Source: Pengzhenrongella sp031582905
GTDB lineage: Bacteria; Actinomycetota; Actinomycetes; Actinomycetales; Cellulomonadaceae
DNA length: 64,000 nucleotides
Reading direction: 5' to 3'
NCBI RefSeq assembly: GCF_031582905.1
Contig: NZ_CP133990.1
Coordinates: forward strand, 2,418,001 to 2,482,000
The position numbers and the translations under genes were made by a program. Positions 9,097 through 17,947 of this stretch are shown here, piece after piece (the first letter of the stretch is position 1; every line of letters starts with the position of its first letter). A model generated the notes under the pieces. The model saw only the letters and a list, made by a program, of their open reading frames with translations, ran no database searches and was not told the origin of the DNA.

Positions 9097-10206
9097 CCCT
9101 CCGTCGCCGGGGACGTCCCTGTGCCGTTCCGCGACGTCGCGGCGGAGACGGCCGCGTCGATGTGCGCCTCGATCGCCCGCTCCGCGCGGCGCCGTCGACG
9201 GCGGCGCACGACCAGGAGCGCCGCGGCCAGCAGGAGCACCACCACCTGCGCCCACGGCACGGCCCACAGCCCGACCACGGACCGCCCCGGGGCGACGTCG
9301 GGCAACGGGGGTCCTCACCGACGGCGGTGGCGTCCACCGTGACCTCCGCACGGGCGCGGACCAGACCCCACACCGGGACCTCGGTCCGGGCGGTGACCCG
9401 CTGGCCCGGCAGGAGCTCGCGCCGGCCCTCCGCCGTCTCGGACGCCAGGGCGCCGAAGGGGCCGGCGACCCGCACGAGCGTGTCGGTGCCGACCCGCACG
9501 TTGCCGGTGTTCTCCAGCGTGTAGGTCGTCACCACCGAGCCGGGGGCGAGGGGTTCGGCGAGGGCTGCCAGTCCGTGCGCACGTCGCGCGCGACCACGCC
9601 GGCCTCGATCTCGCCGGTGACCCGCAGGTGCACGCGCACCCCGACGCGCGTCGACACCTCCACCGGCAGGGCGCCGGCCGGCACGATCTCGGCGACCGCT
9701 CCGGCCGGGTGGTCACCGGGCGTGGCCTCCTGCGGGACCGCGATGGTCACGGGGACGACGACGGTGGTCTCCGGCTCGAGCGCGACGGTGAGGGAGCCGT
9801 CGGCGTCCCGCGACGCACCGGGCGCGTCCGCCACGGTCACCCACCGGCCGCCGTCGGTCGGCTCGCTACCGCGCGGGCGGATGTCGAACGCGCCGTCGTC
9901 CCCCACCACGCCGTCCCCGGCGTAGACGCGGAACGTCGCGGGGTCCGGGCCGAAGTTCGTCACGGCCACGTGGTCGGTGACCGTCTCCCCCGGGTCGACC
10001 GCGTGGCGGATCGAGGTCCGGCTGTCCGGGCCGTCGGCACCGGCGGGACCGATCGTCCACGTCGTGCGCCGGTCCGCGGCCGGGTCCTCGACCGACGCCG
10101 CCGGCACCGTGCCGGCCGCGCTCCCCACGGCGCCGGCGCCGGACGGGAGGACCGTGAGCACGGCGGCGGTCGCCACGGCGAGGACGGCGGTGCGCGAGCG
10201 GGTCAT
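9009..10206 (-). CDS. DUF916-like (WxL-partner) secreted, C-terminally membrane-anchored protein (two 1-base deletions)
   Basis: A surface protein of about 399 residues. It starts MTRSRTAVLAVATAAVLTVL (signal peptide, ATG 10206 after AGGAGACAGGC). It then has two immunoglobulin-like domains, the first opening TTWTIGPAGADGPDSRTSIR and running to VPQEATPGDHPAGAVAEIV, as in the DUF916 WxL-protein peptidoglycan domain. The second contains YTLENTGNVRVGTDTLVRVA. A membrane helix (AQVVVLLLAAALLVV) and a basic RRRRRRR tail end it. Frames change near 9570 and at the C5 run near 9310; adding a base at each makes the length divide by three. It lies downstream of the CE1 protein, whose C-terminus is WxL-like, so the two may form a surface complex. 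Confidence 0.75.
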
Positions 10207-10228
10207 GCCTGTCTCCTTCAGGGGAGCG

Positions 10229-10275
10229 GACGAGCTGTGGTGCGGCCGCACCCGGCGGCCGCACCACAGCTCGTC
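10229..10275 (-). repeat. Perfect 19-bp inverted repeat between CE1 and DUF916-like genes
   Basis: Bases 10229-10247 pair with 10257-10275 without mismatch, leaving a 9-base loop. The hairpin lies between the CE1 stop (10297) and the ribosome site of the DUF916-like gene (about 10210). It could terminate or process the operon message, so the two proteins need not be made in equal amounts. Confidence 0.75.
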
Positions 10276-10296
10276 ATGGATGCCGGTCGACGGGTG

Positions 10297-12998
10297 TCAG
10301 TCGACCGGGAAGAGCGACACCGTGACGGCACCGGTGTAGGTGCCGGGATCGGTGTCGACCGGGACCTCGAGCTGCAGCCCGGCCTTCGCGGTGACCGAGC
10401 CGTGGCGTCCGTCGCCCTCCGCCTCGACCAGCCGCTGCGGGGTCGACAGCCCCGTGCCCCCGCTCATGATGGTCGGCACGGGCGCACCCACGCGGACCCC
10501 GTCACGCGGCTCGACCAGCATCGGGGTCCACCCGACGTGGTGGGCCTCGATCGTGCGGCCCGCTGCGACGAGCGCCGAGGACTGCCCGGAGACCGCCCAG
10601 CCCGAGTCGCCCGCCTGCTGGTCGGTGCGCGAGTCCGTCACCGTGATGGTCGGGAGCTCACCCCCGGCCACGAGCCGGTCACCGGCGTTGCGCGCCTCAC
10701 CGAGCGTGGCGCTGTCCCCGTACTCGGCGACGGTCATCGACAGGAAGCCCTCGGCGACCTCCGGGACGGTGACGTCGATGGCGATCTCCTCGGAGTCGTG
10801 CGCCGTCGCGTCCCGGAACAGGCGCGGGGCGAAGTCGGCGAGCGCGTACTGCCAGGTGTCCCACCCGTGCGGACCCTCGTACCACCCTTCGAACTCGTAC
10901 CGCACGCCGAGGCGGTCGAAGGTCGCCATCGTGTTGACGACGCCGGCGTAGGTGAAGTCGGTGACGTTGCCGTTGTACAGGCGAAGCAGCGTCGTGCCCT
11001 CGTTGATGGCGTCGACGTCCAGCGCCGAGCCGTCCCCGCCCAGGCCGCCCGAGAAGGCACCGATGTAGGCGAAGTCGCCCGGACGCTGGGTCAGGACCCC
11101 CATCGTCTGCCCGGCTCCCCGGGACAGACCGGCGAGGGCGCGCCGGCTCGGGTCGTCGCTGACGTTGAACTGCGCCTCGGTGGCCGGGACGACGTTCTCG
11201 AGCAGCTCGGCGGTGTAGTCGGTGACGTTGCCGTCCGGCATGACCACGACCATCGGCTCGAGGTTCCCGTCACGCAGGTGGTTGTCGAGGATGTTCTTGG
11301 CCTGGCCCATCTCGCTCCAGTCGGTGTACCGCTGCCCACCGCCGTGCTGGAGGAAGAACACCGGGTACGGCTCGGCCCGGTCGGCGTCGTAGCCCGGCGG
11401 GGTCCACACCAGGGCGGTGCGCTCCTCGCCCGTGACCTCGCTGTGGTACTCCATCGGCTGGATCGTGCCGCCTTCGCCCTCGGGGACGGGAGCGACCAGA
11501 CGGGCGCTCTCCCCCGGGACGAAGAACTGGCTCCACGTCGGCTCGGTGGTCACGCTCGTGGGGTTCCCGGTGTCCTTGGTCGACACCATGTCCACGATGA
11601 GGCGGTAGTGGTACCAGCCCGGCTCGAGCGGTCCGACCGTGCCGCGCCACCGGTCGCCCGCCTTGCCGAGCTCGACGCGCAGCCACAGGTTGCTCGGGCC
11701 CCAGTTCGCCCACACCGTGACGTGCTCGGCGTCGGCGAAGTCGGTGGTCGTCTCGAAGGTGACGTACCCGTCCTCGCTGACCCACGGCGTCGGGGTGGTG
11801 CCGGACGCCGGCGTCTCGAACGGTGCGTCGATCGCCGTGTGCCCGGGGCTCATGCCCGGGTACCGGCCGTCCTGGAAGAGCCGCTGGGCGAAGTCGACCA
11901 GGTTCTCCTGCCACGCGTCCCAGTTGTGGCCGGCGTCCGGGTTGGCGCCGTCGAACTGGTACTCGACCCCCGCCGCGTCCAGCTTCTGCATCGCGTGGTG
12001 GACGTCGTTGTACGCGATGTCCGTCGGGTTGCCGACGTACAGGCGCAGCAGCTCGGTGCCCTCGTTGATCTCGTCCGCGGGCAGGTCGTCGAGGTGGTTG
12101 AAGCGGCCGGCGCCGAAGGTGCCGACGTGGGAGAACGCGCCCGGCTCGGACACGAGGACGTCGAACGTCTGCCCCCCGCCCATGGAAAGCCCGGCGAGCG
12201 CGCGCTGGGCGGGGTCGCTGCTGACGTTGTACCGGCGCTCGGCGGCGCGGGCGATCCGGAAGAGCTCGTCGGTGAAGCTGGGCACGTTGCCGTTGCCCAT
12301 GACGACGACCATCGGCTGGATCGCACCGTCCGCGTGGAGGTTGTCGAAGATCTGGGCCGCGCGTCCGACCTCGACCCAGTCGCGGTAGCTCTGGCCGCCG
12401 CCGTGCTGGAGGTAGAGCACCGGGTAGGGCTCGGCCCGCTCGGCGTCGAAGCCGGGCGGCGTCCACACCAGCGCCGAGCGCCGCTCCCCGCGACCGAGCT
12501 GTCGTAGGTGAGCTCCTCGACCGCACCGCGGGCACCCTCGGGTCCGTCGGCCAGCAGCTCGGCGCCCTCACCCGCGACGAGGAAGGTGCTCCACTCGGGC
12601 TCCGACGCGACGCTGGAGGGGTTCGTCGGGTCCTTGACGGTCAGGTGGTCGTCCGCGGTGACCTGGTAGTAGTAGAAGCCCGGCTCGAGCGGGCCCAGGA
12701 TGCCGGTCGCCGTGTCACCCCGGATGGTGAGGCCGAACTCAGCCCAGTTGGCCGAGGGGCCGAAGTTCCCCTCGGCGACGATCTGGTTCACGTCCGCGCC
12801 GACGGCCGCCTCGACCTCGTCCACCGGGATGGTGAAGGTCGCGAAGCCGTCGTCGTCGACGACGAGCCACGGGGCGTCGGCCCGCGCCGGCGCGGACACC
12901 GCGACGGCTCCCGTCATCGCGATCGCGGCGCCCGTCACGAGCGCGAGCGCTCGTCGGCTCCGTCGGGCCGTTGGATGGTCCTGCTGCACAGCACTCAC
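10297..12998 (-). CDS. Secreted tandem CE1 esterase with WxL-like C-terminal domain (frame broken by a 1-base deletion)
   Basis: A predicted exported protein of 900 residues. In order: signal peptide (SRRALALVTGAAIAMTGAVA, ending near ARADA); E-set/Ig-like domain (about 40-125); CE1 domain 1 with serine in ALAGLSMGGGQTF and histidine in DAGHNWDAWQ; a second E-set; CE1 domain 2 with ALAGLSRGAGQTM and GPHGWDTWQ; and a C-terminal domain with LPTITVTDSRTDQQ, SGWAVSGQSS and YTGAVTVSLFPVD, resembling a WxL domain with WAV for WxL. CE1 enzymes act as feruloyl or acetyl-xylan esterases. The frame breaks near 12490 in a G4 run; one added G makes 2703 bases, a multiple of three. GTG 12998 follows GGGAG. 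Confidence 0.85.
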
Positions 12999-13114
12999 TC
13001 GGTGACTCCCTCTTCCTTGAGGTGCCCGCCACTGACCGACGACTCGATCGAGCGTCCTGTCCTGCATGACCGAAGGGGCGGTCCAGGGCGGCTGGGTGAC
13101 GGTGCTTTCATCGA

Positions 13115-13127
13115 TACAACGTCTCTA
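13115..13127. promoter_or_regulatory. Operator-like half-matched site before the CE1 operon
   Basis: TACAACGTCTCTA keeps the TACAACGT half of the operator seen at 6965-6978. Its centre is 23 bases from the stronger site at 13137-13150. It lies between the divergent CE1 and LacI genes. Confidence 0.45.
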
Positions 13128-13136
13128 CCTGCATCT

Positions 13137-13150
13137 TTACGACGTCGTAC
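13137..13150. promoter_or_regulatory. LacI-type operator in the CE1/LacI divergent region
   Basis: TTACGACGTCGTAC has a perfect GTACGACGTC-type dyad core (TACGACGTCGTA) and matches the operator at 6965-6978 in 12 of 14 bases. It stands about 140 bases before the CE1 start and 120 before the LacI start, suited to repressing one or both. Confidence 0.65.
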
Positions 13151-13272
13151 ACCGTCACAGGCATCCTGGCCGTGATGACAGACGAGTGTCAAGGCCCGCC
13201 GGCACGGACGCGGGCGGGCGCACACCGCGGGGCACGCGGTGGCGAGCCCCGCCCGGATGGGAGGATCGCGCC

Positions 13273-14283
13273 ATGGTGCGGATGGTCGACGTGGCGCGAA
13301 CGGCGGGCGTGTCGACGATGACCGTGTCCAACGTGATCAACGGACGGCCGGGGGTCGCCGCGGACACCAGGATGCGGGTCCTGGCGGCCATCGACGAGCT
13401 CGGCTACCAGGTCAACGCCACCGCTCGGAGCCTGCGGACGGGCCGGACCGGCGCGATCGGCGTCGTCCTGCCGGAGCTCGACAGCCCCTACTACGCGCAC
13501 CTGTCGAACCGGCTTTCCGCGGCCGCGCAGAGCTGTGGTCGACACCTGCTGGTGGAACGGACGGGCGGGACGCGCGAACGCGAGCTCGAGGCCATCTCCT
13601 TCGGCCACCTGCGCCGGTACGACGGGGTGATCGTCAACCTCGTCCGGCTCGACTCGACGGATCTGGCCAGGCTCCGGTTCGAGTCACCGGTCGTGTTCCT
13701 CGGGGAGAGCCCGGTGCCCAGCCGGTTCGACCACGTGATGATGGACAACGTCGGTGGCAGCCGGGACGCGACCAGGCATCTGCTGAGCACGTGCTCCCGA
13801 CACGTCGTGATCGTCGGAGGCCGTCACGACGACACCGAGGACATGGCGTCCCTGCGCACCCGCGGCTACCGCCAGGCCCATGGTGACCTCGGCCTGCCCG
13901 TGGACGAAGGTCTCGTCGTCGAGGTCCGGACGTACGCGTGGGACGAGGGCTACCGCGCGGTGATGGACCTGCACGAGGCGGGCGTGGCGTTCGACGCCGT
14001 CTTCTGCGTCACCGACGCGCTCGCGATGGGCGCCCTGCGGGCGCTGGCGGACCTCGACCTGCACGTGCCGCGGGACGTCCAGGTGATCGGTTTCGACAAC
14101 GGCGAGGAGGACGACTTCCTGATCCCCCGGCTGTCGTCGGTGGAGCCCGGGAACGACGCCATCGCGGAGCTGGTCCTCGACCTGCTCGAACGGCGCATCC
14201 GGACCGCCGGGACGGGCGACCTGCGCTCCCAGGCAACCACCACGGTCAACTCCCGGCTCGTCCTGCGGGAGAGCACCCGCTGA
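13273..14283 (+). CDS. LacI-family transcriptional regulator (second)
   Basis: An intact 336-residue repressor, divergent from the CE1 operon. The N-terminal helix-turn-helix is MVDVARTAGVSTMTVSNVIN, with hinge LAAIDELGYQVNATARSLRT. The effector domain starts TGAIGVVLPELDSPYYAHLS and carries DAVFCVTDALAMGALRAL and DVQVIGFDNGEEDDF. ATG 13273 follows GGGAGG at 9 bases. Its recognition helix resembles that of the LacI at 7241, and both control regions carry the same operator, so they may share or divide one arabinoxylan regulon. The inducing sugar is not evident. Confidence 0.93.
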   Translation: MVRMVDVARTAGVSTMTVSNVINGRPGVAADTRMRVLAAIDELGYQVNATARSLRTGRTGAIGVVLPELDSPYYAHLSNRLSAAAQSCGRHLLVERTGGTRERELEAISFGHLRRYDGVIVNLVRLDSTDLARLRFESPVVFLGESPVPSRFDHVMMDNVGGSRDATRHLLSTCSRHVVIVGGRHDDTEDMASLRTRGYRQAHGDLGLPVDEGLVVEVRTYAWDEGYRAVMDLHEAGVAFDAVFCVTDALAMGALRALADLDLHVPRDVQVIGFDNGEEDDFLIPRLSSVEPGNDAIAELVLDLLERRIRTAGTGDLRSQATTTVNSRLVLRESTR

Positions 14284-14615
14284 GCCCCGCTGACCCGAGC
14301 CGCCGCCCGTCGGCTCGGCGACGGCCCCGCTGAGCCCGCCGCCGACGCGCCGCTCGCTGCGGGCTCGCGGGGGCGGCGCACGGGACCGGGGCGACGCCGC
14401 CTGGTCGCGGTTCCGGGTGACGATCGTCGTCGTCGGTCGACATGCGCAGGTCAAGCCGAGACCAGTGAAGTTTCAACATGACGTCACAGCACGGTCAGTT
14501 AACGGTCCTGGGCGCCTGGTTGCGGGGCGGCGCCCGGCCGGGATAGGGGTGGAGATGGACGAGTGAGGCCGGTCGGCCCGTGGGCCGCTGGTCGCCCCAC
14601 CGACCGAGGAGCGAC
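14284..14615. other. Intergenic stretch between LacI and lipoprotein genes
   Basis: These 332 bases have no supported gene. A CCGAGCCG/CGGCTCGG hairpin at 14295-14318 should terminate the LacI transcript. The segment 14450-14510 is AT-richer and is a plausible promoter area for the lipoprotein gene, but I see no convincing -35/-10 pair. Confidence 0.5.
14295..14318 (+). terminator. Terminator-like hairpin after the LacI gene
   Basis: CCGAGCCG at 14295-14302 pairs with CGGCTCGG at 14311-14318 with an 8-base loop, 11 bases past the stop codon. Confidence 0.55.
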
Positions 14616-16259
14616 ATGACCCACCTCCGCCGTACCCGAGGCGCCCGGACCCTCGCCGTCGTCGCGGCGGGCGCGCTGGCCCTGGCCGGCTGCACTTCAG
14701 ACGCGCCCGCCTCGCCCGCGTCGCCCGGCTCGCCGCCGGCGACGTCGTCCACGCAGTCCCCGTCCGACGGCCTCGGCGCGCAGCCGTTGGCTCCCGCCAC
14801 CGAGACGTCGCTGCCGGTCCTCGACGCGGGCACCGACGACCCGTTCCCGGCGAACCTCGAGCCCGACTTCGGCCCCGTCGGCGAGGGCGCTGAGCTGAGC
14901 CCCACCGGCATGCGGTTCGGCGTCCATGACGGGTACGACCGCGTGGTGATCGACCTGAGCGGGTCCGGCAGCCCGGGGTGGACGGCCGAGTACACGGACA
15001 CGCCCACCGCCGACGGCTCCGGCGAGAGGGTGGACCTGGCCGGCGACGCAGCGCTGGAGGTCCGGATCGACGGCGTCGTCCACCCCACCGAGGAGGGCGC
15101 CGAACCCTGGGAGGGCTCGCCGAACGTGGCGCCGCAGTCCGCCGGTGTGGTGGAGCACGTGGTGCGCGGGCCGCTGTTCGAGGGCACCCAGCAGATCTTC
15201 GTCGGACTGGGCTCGCGGGAACCCTTCCGGGCCTTCTCGTTGGAGGACCCGACCCGGGTCGTCATCGACGTCCACCACCCGAGCGTCACCGGTGGTGACG
15301 AGCCGGTGGCCGACCCGGACCCGTCCGGCGACCAGGCGCCCTTCCCGGCCGACCTGGAGCCGGACACGGCCGAGGCCACCGACGACGCCCGGCTGTCCCC
15401 GGTGGACCTGCGCTTCGGCGTCCACGACGGCTTCGACCGCATCGTGCTGGACGTCGCAGGCCCCGGCCTGCCCGGCTGGCTGGGCCGGTACGTGAGCGAC
15501 CCGAGTCTGCCCGGCTCAGGCTCCCCGGTCGAGCTGGCCGGCGAGGCTGCGCTGCAGGTCCACGTCCGGGGCGTGGTCTACCCCACCGCGGACGGCGCAC
15601 CGGAGTACCGGGGACCGCAGCGCTTCCGTCCCGGCTCGGGCCGGGTCGTGGAGGAGGTCGTCTACGGGGCCGTCTACGAGGGCCAGGCCGAGCTCTACGT
15701 CGGCCTGTCGTCGCCGGAGCCCTTCCGGGTCTTCCGGCTGGAGGACCCCACCCGCGTGGTCATCGACGTCCTCCACCCGGACATCACCGGCGACGACCCG
15801 GGCGAGGAGGAGGCGCCGTTCACGGCCGACCGGCTCCCCGACACCGCGCAGGTCACCGACGGCGCTCGGCTGAGCCCGGTGGACCTCCGGTTCGCGGTGC
15901 ACGAGGGCTTCGACCGCGTCGTGCTGGACCTCGAGGGGCAGGGCCTGCCGGGGTGGCGCGGGGAGTACGTCGACAACCCGACCCAGCAGGCCGCCGGCGA
16001 GCCGGTCTACCTGCTGGGCGACGACTACCTGCTGATCCTCGTCCGTGGGGTCCGCTACCCGACCGAGCCGGGCGCCCAGCCCTTCGCAGGCCCCCGCACC
16101 ATCACACCCACCGCAGCCGGCGTGGTGCGGGACGTCCGCTACGGCGCGATGGTCGAGGGCCAGCTGGAGATCTGGGTCGGCCTGTCCTCCGACCAGCCGT
16201 TCCGCGTGTTCCGCCTCGAGGACCCGACCCGGGTCGTCATCGACATGCAGCACCCCTGA
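14616..16259 (+). CDS. Lipoprotein with three AMIN-like repeats
   Basis: A predicted surface lipoprotein of 547 residues. ATG 14616 follows GAGGAG, and the lipobox is ALAGC near residue 27, then a Ser/Pro/Thr linker. Three repeats of about 150 residues follow. Each starts with a form of LSPVDLRFGVHDGFDR, has a ValVal-(E/R)xVxYG middle and ends PFRVFRLEDPTRVVID plus HP. AMIN-type domains bind cell-wall or surface polymers, so a cell-envelope role is likely, but no enzyme domain is present. The third repeat is the most diverged in its middle. It has no clear operon partner. Confidence 0.85.
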   Translation: MTHLRRTRGARTLAVVAAGALALAGCTSDAPASPASPGSPPATSSTQSPSDGLGAQPLAPATETSLPVLDAGTDDPFPANLEPDFGPVGEGAELSPTGMRFGVHDGYDRVVIDLSGSGSPGWTAEYTDTPTADGSGERVDLAGDAALEVRIDGVVHPTEEGAEPWEGSPNVAPQSAGVVEHVVRGPLFEGTQQIFVGLGSREPFRAFSLEDPTRVVIDVHHPSVTGGDEPVADPDPSGDQAPFPADLEPDTAEATDDARLSPVDLRFGVHDGFDRIVLDVAGPGLPGWLGRYVSDPSLPGSGSPVELAGEAALQVHVRGVVYPTADGAPEYRGPQRFRPGSGRVVEEVVYGAVYEGQAELYVGLSSPEPFRVFRLEDPTRVVIDVLHPDITGDDPGEEEAPFTADRLPDTAQVTDGARLSPVDLRFAVHEGFDRVVLDLEGQGLPGWRGEYVDNPTQQAAGEPVYLLGDDYLLILVRGVRYPTEPGAQPFAGPRTITPTAAGVVRDVRYGAMVEGQLEIWVGLSSDQPFRVFRLEDPTRVVIDMQHP

Positions 16260-16318
16260 CCCGCCCGGACGGCCCCTCCGGGCACCCGCCCGACGCACGC
16301 CCGGCACGGACACACGAA

Positions 16319-16340
16319 AGGGCCACCCGGAGGTGGCCCT
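16319..16340. terminator. Bidirectional terminator between lipoprotein and tRNA genes
   Basis: AGGGCCACC (16319-16327) and GGTGGCCCT (16332-16340) form a perfect 9-bp stem with a 4-base loop. It lies between two converging transcripts, the lipoprotein on plus and tRNA-Asn on minus. Confidence 0.8.
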
Positions 16341-16352
16341 GACCTGCTGTTG

Positions 16353-16425
<73 letters not shown>

Positions 16426-16449
16426 TCGGCGGGAGAAACGATAGCAGGA

Positions 16450-16959
16450 CTACAGGGGCAGTCCTGCCGCCTCCCGCACACGCGCCTCGGCGGCGTCCAC
16501 CACGCGGGCGACCGCCGGGTCGGCGAGGTCGACGCCGGCGTCCCCGATGACCTGGGTGAGCAGCCGGCCGTCCTCGCCGCGCCGCAGCGCGACCCGCAGC
16601 CGACGTCCGTCGGGGACCACGACCGGCTCGCTGTGCACCACCGAGGACTGCACGCGCTCGCGCAGCACCTCCGGCAGCCCGCGCGGGTCGTCGTGCGCGA
16701 GGTGCAGGTGGTCGGTCGGTCCCTCGACCCAGAACACCGACAGCGTCGAGGTCCCGGGGTCCACCGACGCGCGGTCGACGTCGGACCAGGGACGGCGCCG
16801 CACCGGCGCGCCGTCGCGGGCGACGTGCAGCGCACGGTGGGTGGCGACCGCCCAGCCGTCGACGAGCTCGGCGGACGCCATCACCCGGTCGCCGGCGGGT
16901 ACGTCCAGCCGGGCGCGGACGTCGGACGGCAGCGCAGGACGGCGGCGGAACAGCGACAT
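16450..16959 (-). CDS. Conserved hypothetical protein, 169 residues
   Basis: A cytoplasmic protein starting MSLFRRRPALPSDVRARLDV. It has alternating beta-rich stretches (WAVATHRALHVARDG, WSDVDRASVDPG, LSVFWVEGPTDHLHLAHDD) that suggest a pleckstrin-like or similar beta fold used in small actinobacterial proteins. The C-terminus is helical (DLADPAVARVVDAAEARVRE). No catalytic motif, signal peptide or membrane helix is visible. It starts at ATG 16959 and stands alone next to tRNA-Asn. Its function is unknown. Confidence 0.75.
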   Translation of the reverse strand: MSLFRRRPALPSDVRARLDVPAGDRVMASAELVDGWAVATHRALHVARDGAPVRRRPWSDVDRASVDPGTSTLSVFWVEGPTDHLHLAHDDPRGLPEVLRERVQSSVVHSEPVVVPDGRRLRVALRRGEDGRLLTQVIGDAGVDLADPAVARVVDAAEARVREAAGLPL

Positions 16960-17078
16960 GGTCTCCACGGTAGCCGCGGACCGGCGAAGCCCCTGACCGC
17001 GGAGCCGCGGGCCGCGACCGGACGGACGCCGGCGCGGGTGGCCTCGACGGGCACGGCACCGTGTGCTCGGATCGGAGC

Positions 17079-17873
17079 ATGACGCACACCTCCCCCGCCC
17101 CGGACCAGCCGACCGCCTCCGACGATGCGCCCCCGGTCGCGATCGGCGCGTGGTCCACGCTCGGCACACCGGCCGCCGCGTCGGTCATGGCCGGGCTAGG
17201 CGCCGACTGGCTGCTCCTCGACGCGCAGCACGGCCTCTACGACGACCGGAGCGTGGTGGACTCGCTCGGCGTCCTGGCCGGCACCGCCCAGCCCGGGCGC
17301 ACCTCGCCCGTGCTCGTCCGGGTCCCGACCTTGGACGCCGCCTGGATCGGTCGGGCGCTCGACGCCGGGGCGTCCGGGGTGCTGGTGCCCCTCGTCGACG
17401 ACGAGCACGAGGCCGCGGCCGCCGCCCGGGCCTGCCGCTACCCGCCGGTCGGCGGGCGGAGCCGGGGATCGTGGGCCGCCGTCTGGGGTGCCGCCGTCCC
17501 CGAGCCCGAGCAGGCGAACCGGGACGTGATGTGCGCGGTCATGGTGGAGACGCCGACGGCGCTCGAGCGGGTCGAGGCGATCGCGCGCACGCCGGGCGTC
17601 GACATGGTGTTCGTCGGCCCGTTCGACCTCACGCTGGCCCTGGGGACCGACCATGCGAGCCTGCTCGCGGACCGCTCGCCCGACGGGCCGTTGGCGCGCG
17701 TCGTCCGGGCGTGCCGGGACGCGGGCGTCCGCGCCGGTGCCTACGCCGGTGACCTCGAGTCGGCCCGGACGCTGCGCGCGCACGGGTTCGGCTGGATCGC
17801 CACGGTCACCGACGCCGGCCTGCTCGCCTCCGCCGGCGCGGACCTCGTGCGGGACGCACGCGGCGACGGGTAG
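17079..17873 (+). CDS. HpcH/HpaI-type aldolase/citrate lyase family protein
   Basis: A predicted metal-dependent class II pyruvate aldolase (TIM barrel, 264 residues), such as those that cleave 2-keto-3-deoxy sugar acids or hydroxy-heptanedioate. Family marks are DWLLLDAQHGLYDD near residue 45 (catalytic His), ALDAGASGVLVPLVD, a VMVETPTALERVEAIA segment (metal-binding Glu) and MVFVGPFDLTLALG (metal-binding Asp). ATG 17079 is taken as the start; GTG 17061 in frame is possible, and neither has an ideal ribosome site. It stands alone, so the substrate cannot be inferred. Confidence 0.87.
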   Translation: MTHTSPAPDQPTASDDAPPVAIGAWSTLGTPAAASVMAGLGADWLLLDAQHGLYDDRSVVDSLGVLAGTAQPGRTSPVLVRVPTLDAAWIGRALDAGASGVLVPLVDDEHEAAAAARACRYPPVGGRSRGSWAAVWGAAVPEPEQANRDVMCAVMVETPTALERVEAIARTPGVDMVFVGPFDLTLALGTDHASLLADRSPDGPLARVVRACRDAGVRAGAYAGDLESARTLRAHGFGWIATVTDAGLLASAGADLVRDARGDG

Positions 17874-17880
17874 GTCGGTC

Positions 17881-17941
17881 CCGGCCCGCCGGGCCCGATT
17901 CCCCTGACCCGCCGGGCCGGACGGCGCCCGACCGCCGGGCG
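17881..17941. terminator. Convergent intergenic inverted repeats
   Basis: CCGGCCCG (17881-17888) pairs with CGGGCCGG (17913-17920), and CGCCCG (17925-17930) pairs with CGGGCG (17936-17941). They lie between the converging aldolase and dnaG genes and probably end both transcripts. Confidence 0.5.
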
Positions 17942-17947
17942 GCGCGG

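Noticed and set aside
9628..12507. A long plus-strand open frame over the DUF916-like and CE1 genes
   Set aside because: It lies antisense to two genes with clear signal peptides and active-site motifs. Its composition (long runs of Arg, Gly, His and Val) is that of a GC-rich shadow frame.
13066..13272. A longer N-terminus for the second LacI protein
   Set aside because: The frame is open upstream, but ATG 13273 has a good ribosome site and matches the normal start of the helix-turn-helix. The extra part would cover the operators.
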